A stretch of DNA of 64,000 bases from Thermoanaerobaculia bacterium (GCA_022826745.1 JAJDUI010000009.1:1-64000), one strand, 5' to 3'. Positions 35,450 through 45,086 are shown, counted from the stretch's first letter. Notes: generated by a model not told the origin, from the sequence alone. Numbers and translations: made by a program.

Positions 35450-38002
35450 ATGGGCGGCGCCCTCGCCTTCGCCCTTGCCGTTTCCGGTTGCGACACGGGC
35501 GGCCCGGGCGCAGCCTACGACGGTGATATGGGCGCCGCGATCGAGCAACTCAAGGCGGACGTTGCTGCGCAGCCGACGGACGAGTCGACGATCGCCGCGC
35601 GGGCGGCGGTGGCGGCCGACTGGGCGGACGCGCTGGCCCTGGCCGGTCACGAGATGGGCCTGGAGGGGCCGCGGGTGCGTCTCAACTCGACGTTGCCCCC
35701 GACCGGCGAGGCCGCCGTCAGCGCGGGCGCCATGATCGACCGGCTGGTGCGCGAGTTCACGCTGCGGGAAGAGGAAGGCGCGCTCGGTTCGCTGACAACG
35801 GACACGCCGGGACCGTTCGAGGCCCGTCGGTACGCGACGGTTCGTCAGACCTGGACCGCCGGTACGCGGCCGGTCGAGACCGGCGGCGGGTTCTGGGTCG
35901 CTCGCCACTTCAACGTGAACTACGGCGCCTTTCAGACCTCCGACCCGGCCGGCGCCGGCTACGTCAGTCTTGAGACGAGTGACGGCGACGCCGTCTTCGA
36001 GGCCGAGGTCTACATGGCCTCGGGGCCGCACGGCGGCTTCCGCGCTCCGGAACCGGCGCTCGCTTACCGGCTGACGGAAGGGCGGCTCGACGCCGGCGAG
36101 TCAGTGACGATCACCTACGGCGACACGTCCGGCGGCGGCCCGGGAATCCTGATGACGCAGACGACGGGCGCCAGGATCCCGTTTCCGCTCTACGTCGACC
36201 TCGACGGCTCCGGAGAGTGGCGGCCGCAGCCGATTCTGCCGTTCGCGGTGATCGGCACGACGGTAGCCGGAGTCCACGGCTTCGCTCCGAGCGTGGTGCG
36301 GACCGGCGAGACCTTCGAGTTCTCGGTGCGCGCGGAGGACCGCTTCTACAACCGGGCGACCGGCGACATTCCGGGCTTCGATGTCCTGCTGAACGGAGAG
36401 CATCGCGCCTCGACCGAGCCGGGGACGGAGGCGATCACGGTCGTCGAACTGGCTCTCGACGAGCCCGGCGTCTACTGGGCGGCGATTCGCTCCCGGGGCG
36501 AGGGGCCGTCGATTGCCGGCGATGCGAATCCGATCCTGGTCGCGGACGACCCCGAGTACGGCATCTACTGGGGCGATACCCACGGCCATTCGGGCTACGC
36601 CGAGGGCATCGGCACCCTGGACTTCTTCATGCGGTTCGCGCGCGACGACGCGCGACTCGACTTCGTCACGCACTCTGAGCACGACATCTGGCTGGACGCG
36701 GGCGAGTGGGAACTGATGCGCGAGAAGAGCGCCGAGTACGACGAGCCGGGGCGGTTCACTCCCTACCTCGGTTGGGAATGGACACGGCACACGCGCCAGG
36801 GCGGCGGCCACCACAACGTCCTCTACCGCACCGTCGGCGACCAGGACGTGATCTCGGTGCTCGAGTTTCCGACGTTGTCCGAGCTCTACCGCGAACTCGA
36901 CACCCGCTACGACCGCCGCGACGTCGTCGTCATCCCGCACGCCCACAACCCGGGCGACTTCCGGCAGTCGCATCCGGGCCTGGAGCCGCTGGTCGAGATG
37001 ATGTCGATGCACGGGACCTTCGAGTGGTTCATGCAGGAGTACCTGTCGCGCGGGCACCAGGTCGGCGTCGTCGCTGCGTCCGACGACCACCTCTCCCATC
37101 CCGGCTACTCGGCGCCGAACCGAACCTCGCTGGCGCAGAGCGGGGGATTGGGGGCTGTGTTCGCGCCGGAGAGGTCGCGCGACGCGATCTTCGACGGGAT
37201 GAAGGCGCGACGCACCTACGCCACGACGGGCGACCGGATCATCCTCGACTTCCAGGTGAACGACACGATGATGGGCTCGCGGGCGCCGTTCTCGGACGTG
37301 CGGGAGATCGCGGGACGGGTGATCGGCACGGCTCCGATCGGCTCGATCGCCTTGATCAAGAACGAAGAGGAACTCTGGAGCGAGGACTACTCGCTCGACA
37401 CCGCCGGCGGCGCGCCGGCGGAGTTGCTGCTCACGTTCTACTCCGAGGAAACGCCCGTCCACATGGGCGACGCCCCGCGCGGCTGGCGGCACTGGCGGGG
37501 CCGGCTGACGGTCGCGGGCGCCATGCTGCGGTCCGTCGAGGGGACGGACTTCGTCAATCCGACGACCCAGCACGTGGAGCAGAACGGCAACGGCGCCGTC
37601 TTCCGCACGAATACCCGCGGCGAGACGAGTTCGCTACGACTGTCAGTGGCGGACGTGCAGCCCGGAGCGGCGATCGTCCTCGAACTGGAGGAGGCGGCCG
37701 AAACCGGCTCGGCACCGCCGTTCTACCGGCCGCGGGCGGTCATCCCGGGTGCCCGCGTGCGCCTGCCGCTGTCGGATCTCCAGGGCGGCCGGCTCGAGAA
37801 GCTGCTGCCGATCGAGGACTATCACCGCGACTCCGTGACGCTGCGGCGCGTCCGCCCGGACGGGCCGCGGGACATCGAGTTCAGCTACACGGACAGCGAT
37901 ACGCCGCGCCAGGGCGACTACTACTTCGTCCGCGTGCGCCAGTTGAACGACGCGATGGCCTGGTCGAGCCCGGTCTGGGTCGGTGGGTATCCCTCCCGGT
38001 AG
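35450..38002 (+). CDS. DUF3604 lipoprotein, predicted metal-dependent hydrolase
   Basis: 850 residues. A lipobox (ALAVSGC, Cys about 15) predicts membrane attachment. The DUF3604 core begins at about residue 370 with YWGDTHGHSGYAEG and continues with VTHSEHDIW, HHNVLYR, VVIPHAHNPG and AASDDHLSHPGY, a PHP-like set of His/Asp metal ligands. A beta-rich region follows to the end. The family is little studied; members occur near sulfatases and TonB receptors. Here it is directly downstream of a receptor, so hydrolysis of the imported substrate at the membrane is a reasonable inference. The ATG at 35450 gives a very short n-region, and a slightly different start is possible. Confidence 0.85.
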   Translation: MGGALAFALAVSGCDTGGPGAAYDGDMGAAIEQLKADVAAQPTDESTIAARAAVAADWADALALAGHEMGLEGPRVRLNSTLPPTGEAAVSAGAMIDRLVREFTLREEEGALGSLTTDTPGPFEARRYATVRQTWTAGTRPVETGGGFWVARHFNVNYGAFQTSDPAGAGYVSLETSDGDAVFEAEVYMASGPHGGFRAPEPALAYRLTEGRLDAGESVTITYGDTSGGGPGILMTQTTGARIPFPLYVDLDGSGEWRPQPILPFAVIGTTVAGVHGFAPSVVRTGETFEFSVRAEDRFYNRATGDIPGFDVLLNGEHRASTEPGTEAITVVELALDEPGVYWAAIRSRGEGPSIAGDANPILVADDPEYGIYWGDTHGHSGYAEGIGTLDFFMRFARDDARLDFVTHSEHDIWLDAGEWELMREKSAEYDEPGRFTPYLGWEWTRHTRQGGGHHNVLYRTVGDQDVISVLEFPTLSELYRELDTRYDRRDVVVIPHAHNPGDFRQSHPGLEPLVEMMSMHGTFEWFMQEYLSRGHQVGVVAASDDHLSHPGYSAPNRTSLAQSGGLGAVFAPERSRDAIFDGMKARRTYATTGDRIILDFQVNDTMMGSRAPFSDVREIAGRVIGTAPIGSIALIKNEEELWSEDYSLDTAGGAPAELLLTFYSEETPVHMGDAPRGWRHWRGRLTVAGAMLRSVEGTDFVNPTTQHVEQNGNGAVFRTNTRGETSSLRLSVADVQPGAAIVLELEEAAETGSAPPFYRPRAVIPGARVRLPLSDLQGGRLEKLLPIEDYHRDSVTLRRVRPDGPRDIEFSYTDSDTPRQGDYYFVRVRQLNDAMAWSSPVWVGGYPSR

Positions 38003-38020
38003 CTGAGTCCCGGCCAGCTG

Positions 38021-38455
38021 CTACACGGGTTCCGCGATGAACACCGGGATGGTCCGTGACGTCTTGTTCCGGTACTCCTCGTACGGCGGGAACGCCTCAA
38101 CGGCCAGCGCCCAGGCGCGGGCCCGTTCGTCGGCATCCTCGACCTCCCGTACCCGCATCGCCTGGACCTCCGTCGCGTCCCGGAGCTCGACATCCGGGTC
38201 CGTTCGCAGGTTGTAGACCCACTCGGGGTCCTTCGGCGCGCCCCCCTTCGAGGCCACGAGAACGTAGCTGTTGCCGTCCTTGACGCGCATCAGCGGCGTC
38301 TTGCGGATCGAGCCTGTCTTGTTTCCCGTATGGGTGACGATGATGCAGGGCAGGCCGGTGTCCAGCAGTCCGACGCCTTCGGTGCCGCCGCTGCCTTCGT
38401 AGAGCTCCACCTGGTCGCGGACCCACTTGATCGGGCTTGGGATGTACTCGGCCAT
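38021..38455 (-). CDS. Deazaflavin-type nitroreductase family protein (Ddn-like)
   Basis: 144 residues with the small split-barrel fold of the Ddn/DUF385 family: LPCIIVTHTGNKTGSIRKTPLMRV, then VLVASKGGAPKDPEWVYNLRTDP, and a C-terminal PPYEEYRNKTSRTIPVF. Members bind F420 or fatty acids, and some reduce quinones or nitro compounds. Binding of F420 here is an inference from the family. It converges with the DUF3604 gene, 18 bases apart. Confidence 0.85.
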   Translation of the reverse strand: MAEYIPSPIKWVRDQVELYEGSGGTEGVGLLDTGLPCIIVTHTGNKTGSIRKTPLMRVKDGNSYVLVASKGGAPKDPEWVYNLRTDPDVELRDATEVQAMRVREVEDADERARAWALAVEAFPPYEEYRNKTSRTIPVFIAEPV

Positions 38456-38537
38456 TTGATGTCCTCGTGTTCGGTTGCTGCGAGGCGGCGAATCTACCCG
38501 ACGGTCGGTCGATCCACGGGCGGAGTAGATTTCCCGT

Positions 38538-39518
38538 ATGGCGGGGTGGCCGATGGCGGTGACGATGGGGGATGCTTCGGGCGTTGGGCCGGAGATTGCG
38601 GTGCGCCGGTTTGCCGAGGGGCTGCTGGGGAGAGATGCCGTGGTGTATGGCGATGCGGCGGTGCTGGTGCGGGCGGCCGCGGCGCTGGGCCTGGACGTGG
38701 CGGTTCATTCGATCGATGGGCCGGAGGAGGTGGTGGAGGGTTCGATGAACGTCTGCGATCAGGGGCTGATGAACGCGGAGCGGGTTGCGCCGGGAGTGTT
38801 GAGTGCGGAGGCGGGGGCGGCGGCGCTGGCCTATGTCGACTGTGCGACACGGGACGCGTTGGCAGGCAAGGTGGCGGGCGTTGTGACGCTGCCGATGAAC
38901 AAGGAGGCGACACGCATGTCGCGGCCGGACTTCCAGGGGCACACGGAGTTCATTGCCGGGCTGTGCGGGGTCGAGGACTTCGCGATGATGTTGACCGTGC
39001 CGGAACTCGCGGTGACTCACGTCAGTGCTCACGTCAGCTTGCGCGAGGCGATCGATCGGGTGGAACCGGTGCGTATCCGCAAGGTGATCTGCCTGACCCA
39101 CGAGGCTCTGTCGCGGTTCATCGAGCGGCCGCGAATCGCCGTCTGCGGGTTGAATCCGCATGCGGGAGAGCACGGCCTGTTCGGAACCGAGGACGAGGAG
39201 ATCATCCGGCCGACGATCGAGCGCGCGGCTGCGGACGGTCTGGACGTGTCCGGCCCGCATCCGGCGGACACGATCTTCCGCCAGGCGATTCACCTCGACC
39301 GCTACGACGCGGTCGTCTGCATGTACCACGACCAGGGTCATGCGCCGATGAAGCTCTACGGTTTCGAGCGCGGAGTCAACGTGACGATCGGCTTGCCGAT
39401 CGTCCGCACGTCGGTGGACCACGGAACGGCCTTCGACATCGCCTGGCAGGGGAAGGCGTTCACGGACTCCCTCGGCCACGCGCTGGACTACGCCTGGAAG
39501 CTGGCGGGACGGCGCTAG
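38538..39518 (+). CDS. pdxA: PdxA-type 4-hydroxythreonine-4-phosphate dehydrogenase
   Basis: 326 residues matching the whole PdxA family: MGDASGVGPEIAVR at the N-terminus, TLPMNKEATR, GHTEFIAGLCG (metal His), HVSLREAI, VCGLNPHAGEHGLFG, MYHDQGHAPMK (metal His) and RTSVDHGTAFDIAW. PdxA oxidises 4-phosphohydroxy-L-threonine in pyridoxal phosphate synthesis. PdxA2-type enzymes act instead on phosphorylated four-carbon sugar acids. No pdxJ or kinase lies near to decide between the two, so the symbol is family-level. Confidence 0.85.
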   Translation: MAGWPMAVTMGDASGVGPEIAVRRFAEGLLGRDAVVYGDAAVLVRAAAALGLDVAVHSIDGPEEVVEGSMNVCDQGLMNAERVAPGVLSAEAGAAALAYVDCATRDALAGKVAGVVTLPMNKEATRMSRPDFQGHTEFIAGLCGVEDFAMMLTVPELAVTHVSAHVSLREAIDRVEPVRIRKVICLTHEALSRFIERPRIAVCGLNPHAGEHGLFGTEDEEIIRPTIERAAADGLDVSGPHPADTIFRQAIHLDRYDAVVCMYHDQGHAPMKLYGFERGVNVTIGLPIVRTSVDHGTAFDIAWQGKAFTDSLGHALDYAWKLAGRR

Positions 39519-39530
39519 GACACTGGAGCG

Positions 39531-40001
39531 CTACATCGATCGAACGGCGAGCAGCTCTTCCAGGCCGCGCAGGTCGGCGGCGTTCCTGGTGTAGAGGGGC
39601 AGGTCGTTGGCCAGCGCGACGGCGGCGATCAGGAAGTCGGCCAGGCGCCGGCGGCCGACGGGTCCCTGGCGCAGGAGTGCGGAGTAGATCCGACCGTAGG
39701 CGCGCGCCGCGGCGTTGTCGAACGGCAGGGGGTCCCAGGTGCCGGCGGCCCACTGCAGGCGGTCCTGCCGGCGGGCCCGTTCCTCGTCGTCCTGGCCGGC
39801 CGCCAGGGGCCCGACCGTGAGTTCGGCCATCGTGATGGCCGAAACCGCGGACAGGTCCGGCAGTTCCAACGGGTCGATCAGGTCGTAGTCGATGATGACG
39901 GACGTATCCAGGAGGCCATGGCTGTCGCCGGCGAGCGTCTGGCTCGCCTGCAGCCCGGCTTCGTGCGCCGTCTGGTGGAGAGGCTGTACCGCGGAACTCA
40001 T
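39531..40001 (-). CDS. vapC: PIN-domain toxin, VapC-like
   Basis: 156 residues. After an extra ~27-residue N-terminus comes a PIN domain with the acidic residues Asp32 (GLLDTSVIID), Glu60 (ITMAELTVG), Asp122 (RRLADFLIAAVA) and Asp143 (TRNAADLRGL). VapC toxins are Mg-dependent RNases that usually cleave tRNA or rRNA. The start overlaps the antitoxin stop by four bases (ATGA), the usual layout of these pairs. It converges with pdxA, 12 bases apart. Confidence 0.85.
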   Translation of the reverse strand: MSSAVQPLHQTAHEAGLQASQTLAGDSHGLLDTSVIIDYDLIDPLELPDLSAVSAITMAELTVGPLAAGQDDEERARRQDRLQWAAGTWDPLPFDNAAARAYGRIYSALLRQGPVGRRRLADFLIAAVALANDLPLYTRNAADLRGLEELLAVRSM

Positions 40002-40303
40002 GTCCGGCGACTTCCGCCGTGCTGATTATCCAGCCAGGGATCGATGACCGCGTCGATGTCGGCCCGGAACCGGCCCGCGTCGATTCTGGGAGCGGTTCGC
40101 ACCGCCTCCGTGAGCATGGCACGGGATACGTAGCGGCGGGCGGCTATGGGCCGCAGTTCGGCCACCGGAGTTCCGTTTCGGGTGATCGTCATCGTCTGGC
40201 CTTCCTGAACGGCCCGGAGCACCTTGGCCGAGTCGTTGCGGAGCTGTCTTTGGGTGATCGTTCGCACGCGGCGGATCGTAGCAACTGTAGCGTTTTGTAG
40301 CAA
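39998..40303 (-). CDS. Phd/YefM-type antitoxin
   Basis: 101 residues with the N-terminal Phd/YefM fold: ITQRQLRNDSAKVLRAVQEG, TMTITRNGTPVAELRP. The C-terminus (about 60-101) would bind and neutralise the PIN toxin encoded immediately downstream. Such antitoxins repress their own operon; a candidate TGTAG-repeat operator lies just upstream, in the gap shared with the divergent sulfatase gene. Confidence 0.85.
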   Translation of the reverse strand: MLQNATVATIRRVRTITQRQLRNDSAKVLRAVQEGQTMTITRNGTPVAELRPIAARRYVSRAMLTEAVRTAPRIDAGRFRADIDAVIDPWLDNQHGGSRRT

Positions 40304-40333
40304 AATGGTCCTTTCTGTAGAGTCCAGCTACAG
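40284..40333. promoter_or_regulatory. TGTAG-repeat operator between antitoxin and sulfatase
   Basis: CTGTAG (40315-40320) and CTACAG (40328-40333) form an inverted repeat with a 7-base centre. Two further TGTAGC/TGTAG copies lie at about 40286 and 40296 on the same strand. The position suits autoregulation by the antitoxin and might also affect the sulfatase gene. Confidence 0.45.
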
Positions 40334-40364
40334 ACATAGACGTAGAAACCGACGGAGGTCTCGA

Positions 40365-41885
40365 ATGAGCGGACGAGTACAGGTTCCGGTTGCGGTGGTG
40401 CTATTCATGGCGGTGCTGGCGATTGCCTGTTCTCCCGGCGGGAACGGCGGTGAGCAGGAGGCCTCCGCGGACGCTTCGCCGCCGAACATCGTTGTCATCC
40501 TGGCCGACGACCTCGGCTACGCGGACGTCTCGATCTACGGCGACCGGATCCAGACGCCGAACATCGACCGGATCGGCCGGGAGGGGGCCGTCTTCACCCA
40601 GGGCTACGTGACGACGCCGGTCTGCTCGCCGGCTCGCGCCGCGCTGCTGACCGGCCGTTACCAGCAGCGGTACGGCTTCGAGTACAACGCCCGGCAGGCG
40701 CCGGAAGTGCCGGACGTCGGGCTCATCGCCGGAGAGCTGACGATCGCCGATCACCTGAAGGCGGCCGGCTACGCGACCGGCATCGTCGGCAAGTGGCACC
40801 TGGGCTTCAAGGATGAGCACTACCCGATGAACCGCGGTTTCGACGAGTTCTACGGGCATCTCGCCGGCGCCACCCGGTTCATCAACCGGCGGACGGAAGG
40901 CGCCGTGTCGATGTCGGCCGACGACGAGTTCAGGAGCCGGCCGCCGGAAGACCCGCGCGCCGACCTGGTGGTCAGGGGGACGGAGCCGCCCGCGCCGCCG
41001 GAACGCCGGGCGGGCAACCTGATCCTGCGCGGGCCGGAGAAGACCGTGATCGACGAGCCGGCCTACATCACGGACGTCTTTGGCGACGAGTCGGTCGACT
41101 TCATCCGACGGCACGCCGATGAGCCGTTCTTCCTCTACTCGGCGTTCAACGCGCCGCACTCGCCGTTCCAGGTCACGGAGGAGTACTACAACCGCTTCCC
41201 GGACGAGGAGCACGAACTGCGGCGGATCTACTTCGGGATGATCGCCGCCCTCGACGACGCGGTCGGCCGCATCCTGGACGCCCTCGACGAAGCGGGGATC
41301 GCCGACAACACGCTGGTCGTCTTCCTCTCGGACAACGGCTGCGCCGGCTACTTCCCCGGGCTGTGCTCGTGCGAGCCGCTCTCCGGCGGCAAGCTGACCT
41401 ACTACGAGGGCGGCGTCCGCGTGCCGTACCTGCTGCGCTGGCCGGCGGCGGTCGCGGCGGGGACCACGGTCGACGCTCCGGTGTCGACGCTCGACATCCT
41501 GCCGACCGCCCTGGCTGCCGCCGGAACCGCGGCGCCCGCGGGTCTCGAACTCGATGGACGCGACCTGATGCCGCTTCTCGACGGGTCGTCCGAAGCGATG
41601 GGCCACGACCGCCTCGTGTGGCGGAACTACCCGACGGTCGCCGTGCGCAGCGGCGACATGAAGCTGATCAAGCCGAACCAGGATGAGCCCGGCGGCTTCC
41701 TCTACGATCTGTCCACCGACGTTCGGGAGCAGACCGACCTCGCCGCCGAGCGACCGGAGGAGGTCGCCAACCTGGAAGCAGTCATCGAGGAGTGGCGTTC
41801 CATCACGGTGGAACCGGCCTGGACCCGGCGCCGGCCGGTCGTCTACTCGATCTGCAACATCGAACCGATCGGCTTCGAGAACTAG
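40365..41885 (+). CDS. Sulfatase lipoprotein, formylglycine type
   Basis: 506 residues from ATG 40365, with GGAGG six bases upstream. A lipobox (LAIAC, Cys22) predicts lipidation. Conserved parts include NIVVILADDLGYADVSIYG (metal aspartates), the signature CSPAR with Cys87 and AALLTGR after it, GKWHLG, and LSDNGC. The overall pattern is arylsulfatase A/N-acetylgalactosamine-sulfatase-like and differs from the sulfatase at 31130. It is likely periplasmic or surface-exposed and desulfates a glycan or aryl sulfate. No sulfatase-maturing enzyme is in the window. Confidence 0.9.
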   Translation: MSGRVQVPVAVVLFMAVLAIACSPGGNGGEQEASADASPPNIVVILADDLGYADVSIYGDRIQTPNIDRIGREGAVFTQGYVTTPVCSPARAALLTGRYQQRYGFEYNARQAPEVPDVGLIAGELTIADHLKAAGYATGIVGKWHLGFKDEHYPMNRGFDEFYGHLAGATRFINRRTEGAVSMSADDEFRSRPPEDPRADLVVRGTEPPAPPERRAGNLILRGPEKTVIDEPAYITDVFGDESVDFIRRHADEPFFLYSAFNAPHSPFQVTEEYYNRFPDEEHELRRIYFGMIAALDDAVGRILDALDEAGIADNTLVVFLSDNGCAGYFPGLCSCEPLSGGKLTYYEGGVRVPYLLRWPAAVAAGTTVDAPVSTLDILPTALAAAGTAAPAGLELDGRDLMPLLDGSSEAMGHDRLVWRNYPTVAVRSGDMKLIKPNQDEPGGFLYDLSTDVREQTDLAAERPEEVANLEAVIEEWRSITVEPAWTRRRPVVYSICNIEPIGFEN

Positions 41886-42092
41886 CGGCCGCAGGCCGTC
41901 TAGTCGCCGTCCGGCCACTGAACGGCTGGAGGCTGTTCAGTCCCCGTCTGGCCGCTATAGTCTCTCGGAACCCGGAACGGTCGCCACGGTTCTTCGTTAT
42001 AGGAGCGAGTCCAGTTCATCGAAGTGGTCGGCGAAACGTCGACCAAGGGCAGGTACGCTTGTGCCGCCAACCAGCGAAGAGGAGGCGAGGGA

Positions 42093-43637
42093 ATGACGAT
42101 TTCTGGCGACACGGTGTTCGGTCGCTTGTGCAGAGTTGGCACAGCGCCGGTGGTGCTCGCGATGGCGCTGACGCTCGGCGCGGGGGAACGCGCCGCGGGT
42201 CAGGACGCCGCGGAGAAGCAAGGCGAGCCAACGAGTACCACCGTGGACGTGGATCCGGACTGGGAGATCGTCGAGGACTACCTTGAGCGCCAGAAGGCCT
42301 GGACGGAGCAGGTTCGGCGGAAGGTGCTCGCCGGGGTTCCGGACGATCTGCTGTCTTCGGGCGTCGGCGAGAAGGCCAGCAGCCCGCAAACGCGAATCGT
42401 GGTGATACCCGCGTCGGGAGACGGTTTGCCGTCCCAGGCCGAGATGGTGGAAGCGCTGCGAGAGGCGACCGAGGCCCGGAACAGCGACGGCAGCCTGGAC
42501 GGACAGCTCCTGGATGAGGGTCAACGCGCCCTCGTGGACGATCTCCTGCGGGCGGCGGCCGGTGGACAGGGTGACGTGAAGGTCGTGAGTGTTCGGTCCA
42601 CGGACGGGGAGTCGTCTCCTGGCGCCGGGGAGACTGCGGCCGATGGGCGGGATCGCCAGGGGCAGGCATCGCTTGAGGGTGCCGCACCCGGCCACTCGGA
42701 ACCGCAGGACATCGGGCGTGCCGCCGCTGCGGCCGTGGCCATTCTGGAGCTGGGCGGGTCTCACGAGAAAACGGTCGAGGCGGCCGAGTTCCTCGTCAAC
42801 CATGCGGCGTCGGCGTCGGAAGGTGGAGAGTACGCCTCCCTCGGAACCAGAGCCCTTCTCGAGTTCGCGCCCGACTATCAGGGGTGGCCGTTCTTGCTGC
42901 CGCGACTGCATACGGTGTCGCGTTTCGGCCAGGACAGAGCAGCCGCCGCCTCGGCGGTCTTCGAGGTGCTCGCCTCGGAGGCCGAGGATCCCGTGCTGCG
43001 TGCCGCGGGACGCTACTACGGCGCGGCCGGACGGATGCAGGCGGCCAACGCCGGCGGTTTGCCGGAGGAGGAGCGCGCCGCCGAGCGCCAGGCCGCTCTC
43101 GACGCGGCTTCGGGCTTGAGCGCCGGAGTGGAGGAAGAGCTTCTCCTCGGCGGTGGCCTGACCCTCGCGGAGGCCGAAACGGACCTCATCCGCAGCATCC
43201 GCCACGGGACCGTGGGCAGCAAGGTCCCGGACCTCGTCGGCAGCCGGCCGGACGGTGTCGAAGAGCGCCTCTCGGACTACCGGGGCCGCGTGGTCCTTCT
43301 CGATTTCTGGGCCACCTGGTGCGTGCCGTGCGTGGCTGCGTTGCCGCAGAAACGCCAACTCGTTACCGACCTCCCCGCCGACCGGTTCGCTCTGCTGTCG
43401 ATCAGTGTCGATGCGGAGCTCGAAACCGTGACCGGGTTCCTGGAAGACGAGCCCATGCCGTGGTCAAACTGGCATATCGGAATGAGCAGCGACGTCACCC
43501 GGACCCTGAACGTCAACTCGTACCCCACCTACATTCTTCTCGACGAGCAGGGCGAGATACTGGCGAGAAGCCAGCATCTTCCAGAGGACTTCGTGGCGCT
43601 GATCGAAGCAACGGTCGGAGGCGCTCCGGAGGCTTGA
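42093..43637 (+). CDS. Exported TlpA-like thioredoxin with a long N-terminal region
   Basis: 514 residues from ATG 42093, with a purine-rich GGAGG/GAGG stretch upstream. A signal-like segment (VVLAMALTLGAGERAAG) precedes a ~330-residue region that is charged and helical and that I cannot name. The C-terminal ~140 residues are a TlpA/ResA thioredoxin domain: VVLLDFWATWCVPC (redox Cys pair at about 410 and 413), LLSISVDAELETV and NVNSYPTYILLDEQG with the cis-proline. It probably reduces disulfides in the envelope. The region between the upstream sulfatase and this gene has a possible TATAGT -10 at 41956. Confidence 0.8.
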   Translation: MTISGDTVFGRLCRVGTAPVVLAMALTLGAGERAAGQDAAEKQGEPTSTTVDVDPDWEIVEDYLERQKAWTEQVRRKVLAGVPDDLLSSGVGEKASSPQTRIVVIPASGDGLPSQAEMVEALREATEARNSDGSLDGQLLDEGQRALVDDLLRAAAGGQGDVKVVSVRSTDGESSPGAGETAADGRDRQGQASLEGAAPGHSEPQDIGRAAAAAVAILELGGSHEKTVEAAEFLVNHAASASEGGEYASLGTRALLEFAPDYQGWPFLLPRLHTVSRFGQDRAAAASAVFEVLASEAEDPVLRAAGRYYGAAGRMQAANAGGLPEEERAAERQAALDAASGLSAGVEEELLLGGGLTLAEAETDLIRSIRHGTVGSKVPDLVGSRPDGVEERLSDYRGRVVLLDFWATWCVPCVAALPQKRQLVTDLPADRFALLSISVDAELETVTGFLEDEPMPWSNWHIGMSSDVTRTLNVNSYPTYILLDEQGEILARSQHLPEDFVALIEATVGGAPEA

Positions 43638-43751
43638 GCAGGCAGCGGATCGCCGCCTGGTCGGTTCGGAACTACCTCGCACTCCCCCCGCGGGGACGGG
43701 TCCAGTTGCTCGGTCCGCTCGGGCGTACCCGGGTTATTGTGGAGGTCCATC

Positions 43752-45086
43752 ATGGCTAGCCGCAGTTCCTCACGCACTCTGATCCTGTCTCTGGCCGTCC
43801 TGCTTGCGGCGCCGGCGGCAAACGCCGCCCAGAGCCTCTCCGACGCCATCGCCGAGGACTACAGAACCGAGCTGAAGGCGCTCTTCGAGCACTTCCACCG
43901 CAACCCGGAGCTCTCCTTCCTCGAACACAAGACGGCGGCCCGGCTCGCCGACGAACTTCGCAAGTCCGGCGTCGAGGTGACGGAGGGGATCGGCCGCACC
44001 GGGATCGTCGGCATGATGGCGAACGGCGAGGGACCGCTGGTTCTCGTGCGGGCCGACATGGACGGCCTGCCGGTGGAGGAGAAGTCCGAGCTGCCGTACT
44101 CCTCGACGGTCAGGCAGGTCGACCTCTCGGGCGAGGAGGTGCCGGTCATGCACGCCTGCGGCCACGACATGCACATCACGACGATGGTCGGCGTGGCGCG
44201 GCGGCTCGCCGCGATGCGCGACCGGTGGTCGGGCACGGTCATGTTCGTCGGCCAGCCGGCGGAAGAGCGGATCATGGGCGCCCGGGAGATGATCGAGGAC
44301 GGCCTGTACGAGCGCTTCGGCGTGCCGGACTACGCGCTGGCGCTCCACGTGTCGGCGGGCAGGCCGGCCGGGAAGATCGAGGTGCCGCCGGGCCTGCTCG
44401 CGTCTTCCTCGGACAGCGTCGACATCACGGTGTTCGGCGTCGGCGCGCACGGGGCGTCGCCGCACCGGGGCAAGGATCCGATCTACATCGCGGCGCAGCT
44501 CGTCGTCGCGCTCCAGGGCATCGTGAGCCGCGAACTCAACCCGCTCGACCCCGGCGTCGTGACGGTCGGCGCGATCCACGGCGGCTTCAAGCACAACGTG
44601 ATCCCGGACCGGGTGGAACTGCAGCTCACGGTGCGGGCGAACAGGGAGGAGACGCGGGAGCAGTTGCTCTCGGCCATCGAGCGGATCGCGGAGGGCGTGG
44701 GCAGGGCGGCTGGACTGCCGGCGTCGCTGCTGCCGAAGGTGGTGCGCACGAAGGAATCGACGCCCGTCACGATGAACGACCCGGAGCTTGCGGCCCGGGT
44801 GCGGACCGCGATTGCCGCCGGCATGGGTGAGGAGGTGCTCCACAGCGAGCCGCCCTCGGGCATGGGCGCCGAGGACTTCGCCTACTTCCTCCGCACGGAG
44901 CACAAGGTGCCCGGCACCTACTTCAACGTCGGCGGCACGGACCCTGCCGACCTGGAAGCGGAGGCCGCCGGCGGACCGCAGGTTGCCGGCCACCATTCGC
45001 CCTTCTTCCGGATCGAGCCCGAACCCTCGATTCGGGCCGGAGTCGAGGCGATGACGCTGGCCGTCCTCGACCTGCTGCAGCCGTAG
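43752..45086 (+). CDS. M20 family amidohydrolase (IAA-amino-acid hydrolase type), exported
   Basis: 444 residues from ATG 43752, with GGAGG six bases upstream. The signal peptide is ILSLAVLLAAPAANA. Zinc-site motifs are VRADMDGLPVEE, HACGHDMHITTMVG and GQPAEERIMGAREM, with a C-terminal metal-binding GMGAEDFAYF. The family hydrolyses N-acyl amino acids, and some members cut peptides or aminoacylated hormones. Export suggests an envelope or extracellular substrate. The endonuclease III gene follows after two bases. Confidence 0.88.
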   Translation: MASRSSSRTLILSLAVLLAAPAANAAQSLSDAIAEDYRTELKALFEHFHRNPELSFLEHKTAARLADELRKSGVEVTEGIGRTGIVGMMANGEGPLVLVRADMDGLPVEEKSELPYSSTVRQVDLSGEEVPVMHACGHDMHITTMVGVARRLAAMRDRWSGTVMFVGQPAEERIMGAREMIEDGLYERFGVPDYALALHVSAGRPAGKIEVPPGLLASSSDSVDITVFGVGAHGASPHRGKDPIYIAAQLVVALQGIVSRELNPLDPGVVTVGAIHGGFKHNVIPDRVELQLTVRANREETREQLLSAIERIAEGVGRAAGLPASLLPKVVRTKESTPVTMNDPELAARVRTAIAAGMGEEVLHSEPPSGMGAEDFAYFLRTEHKVPGTYFNVGGTDPADLEAEAAGGPQVAGHHSPFFRIEPEPSIRAGVEAMTLAVLDLLQP

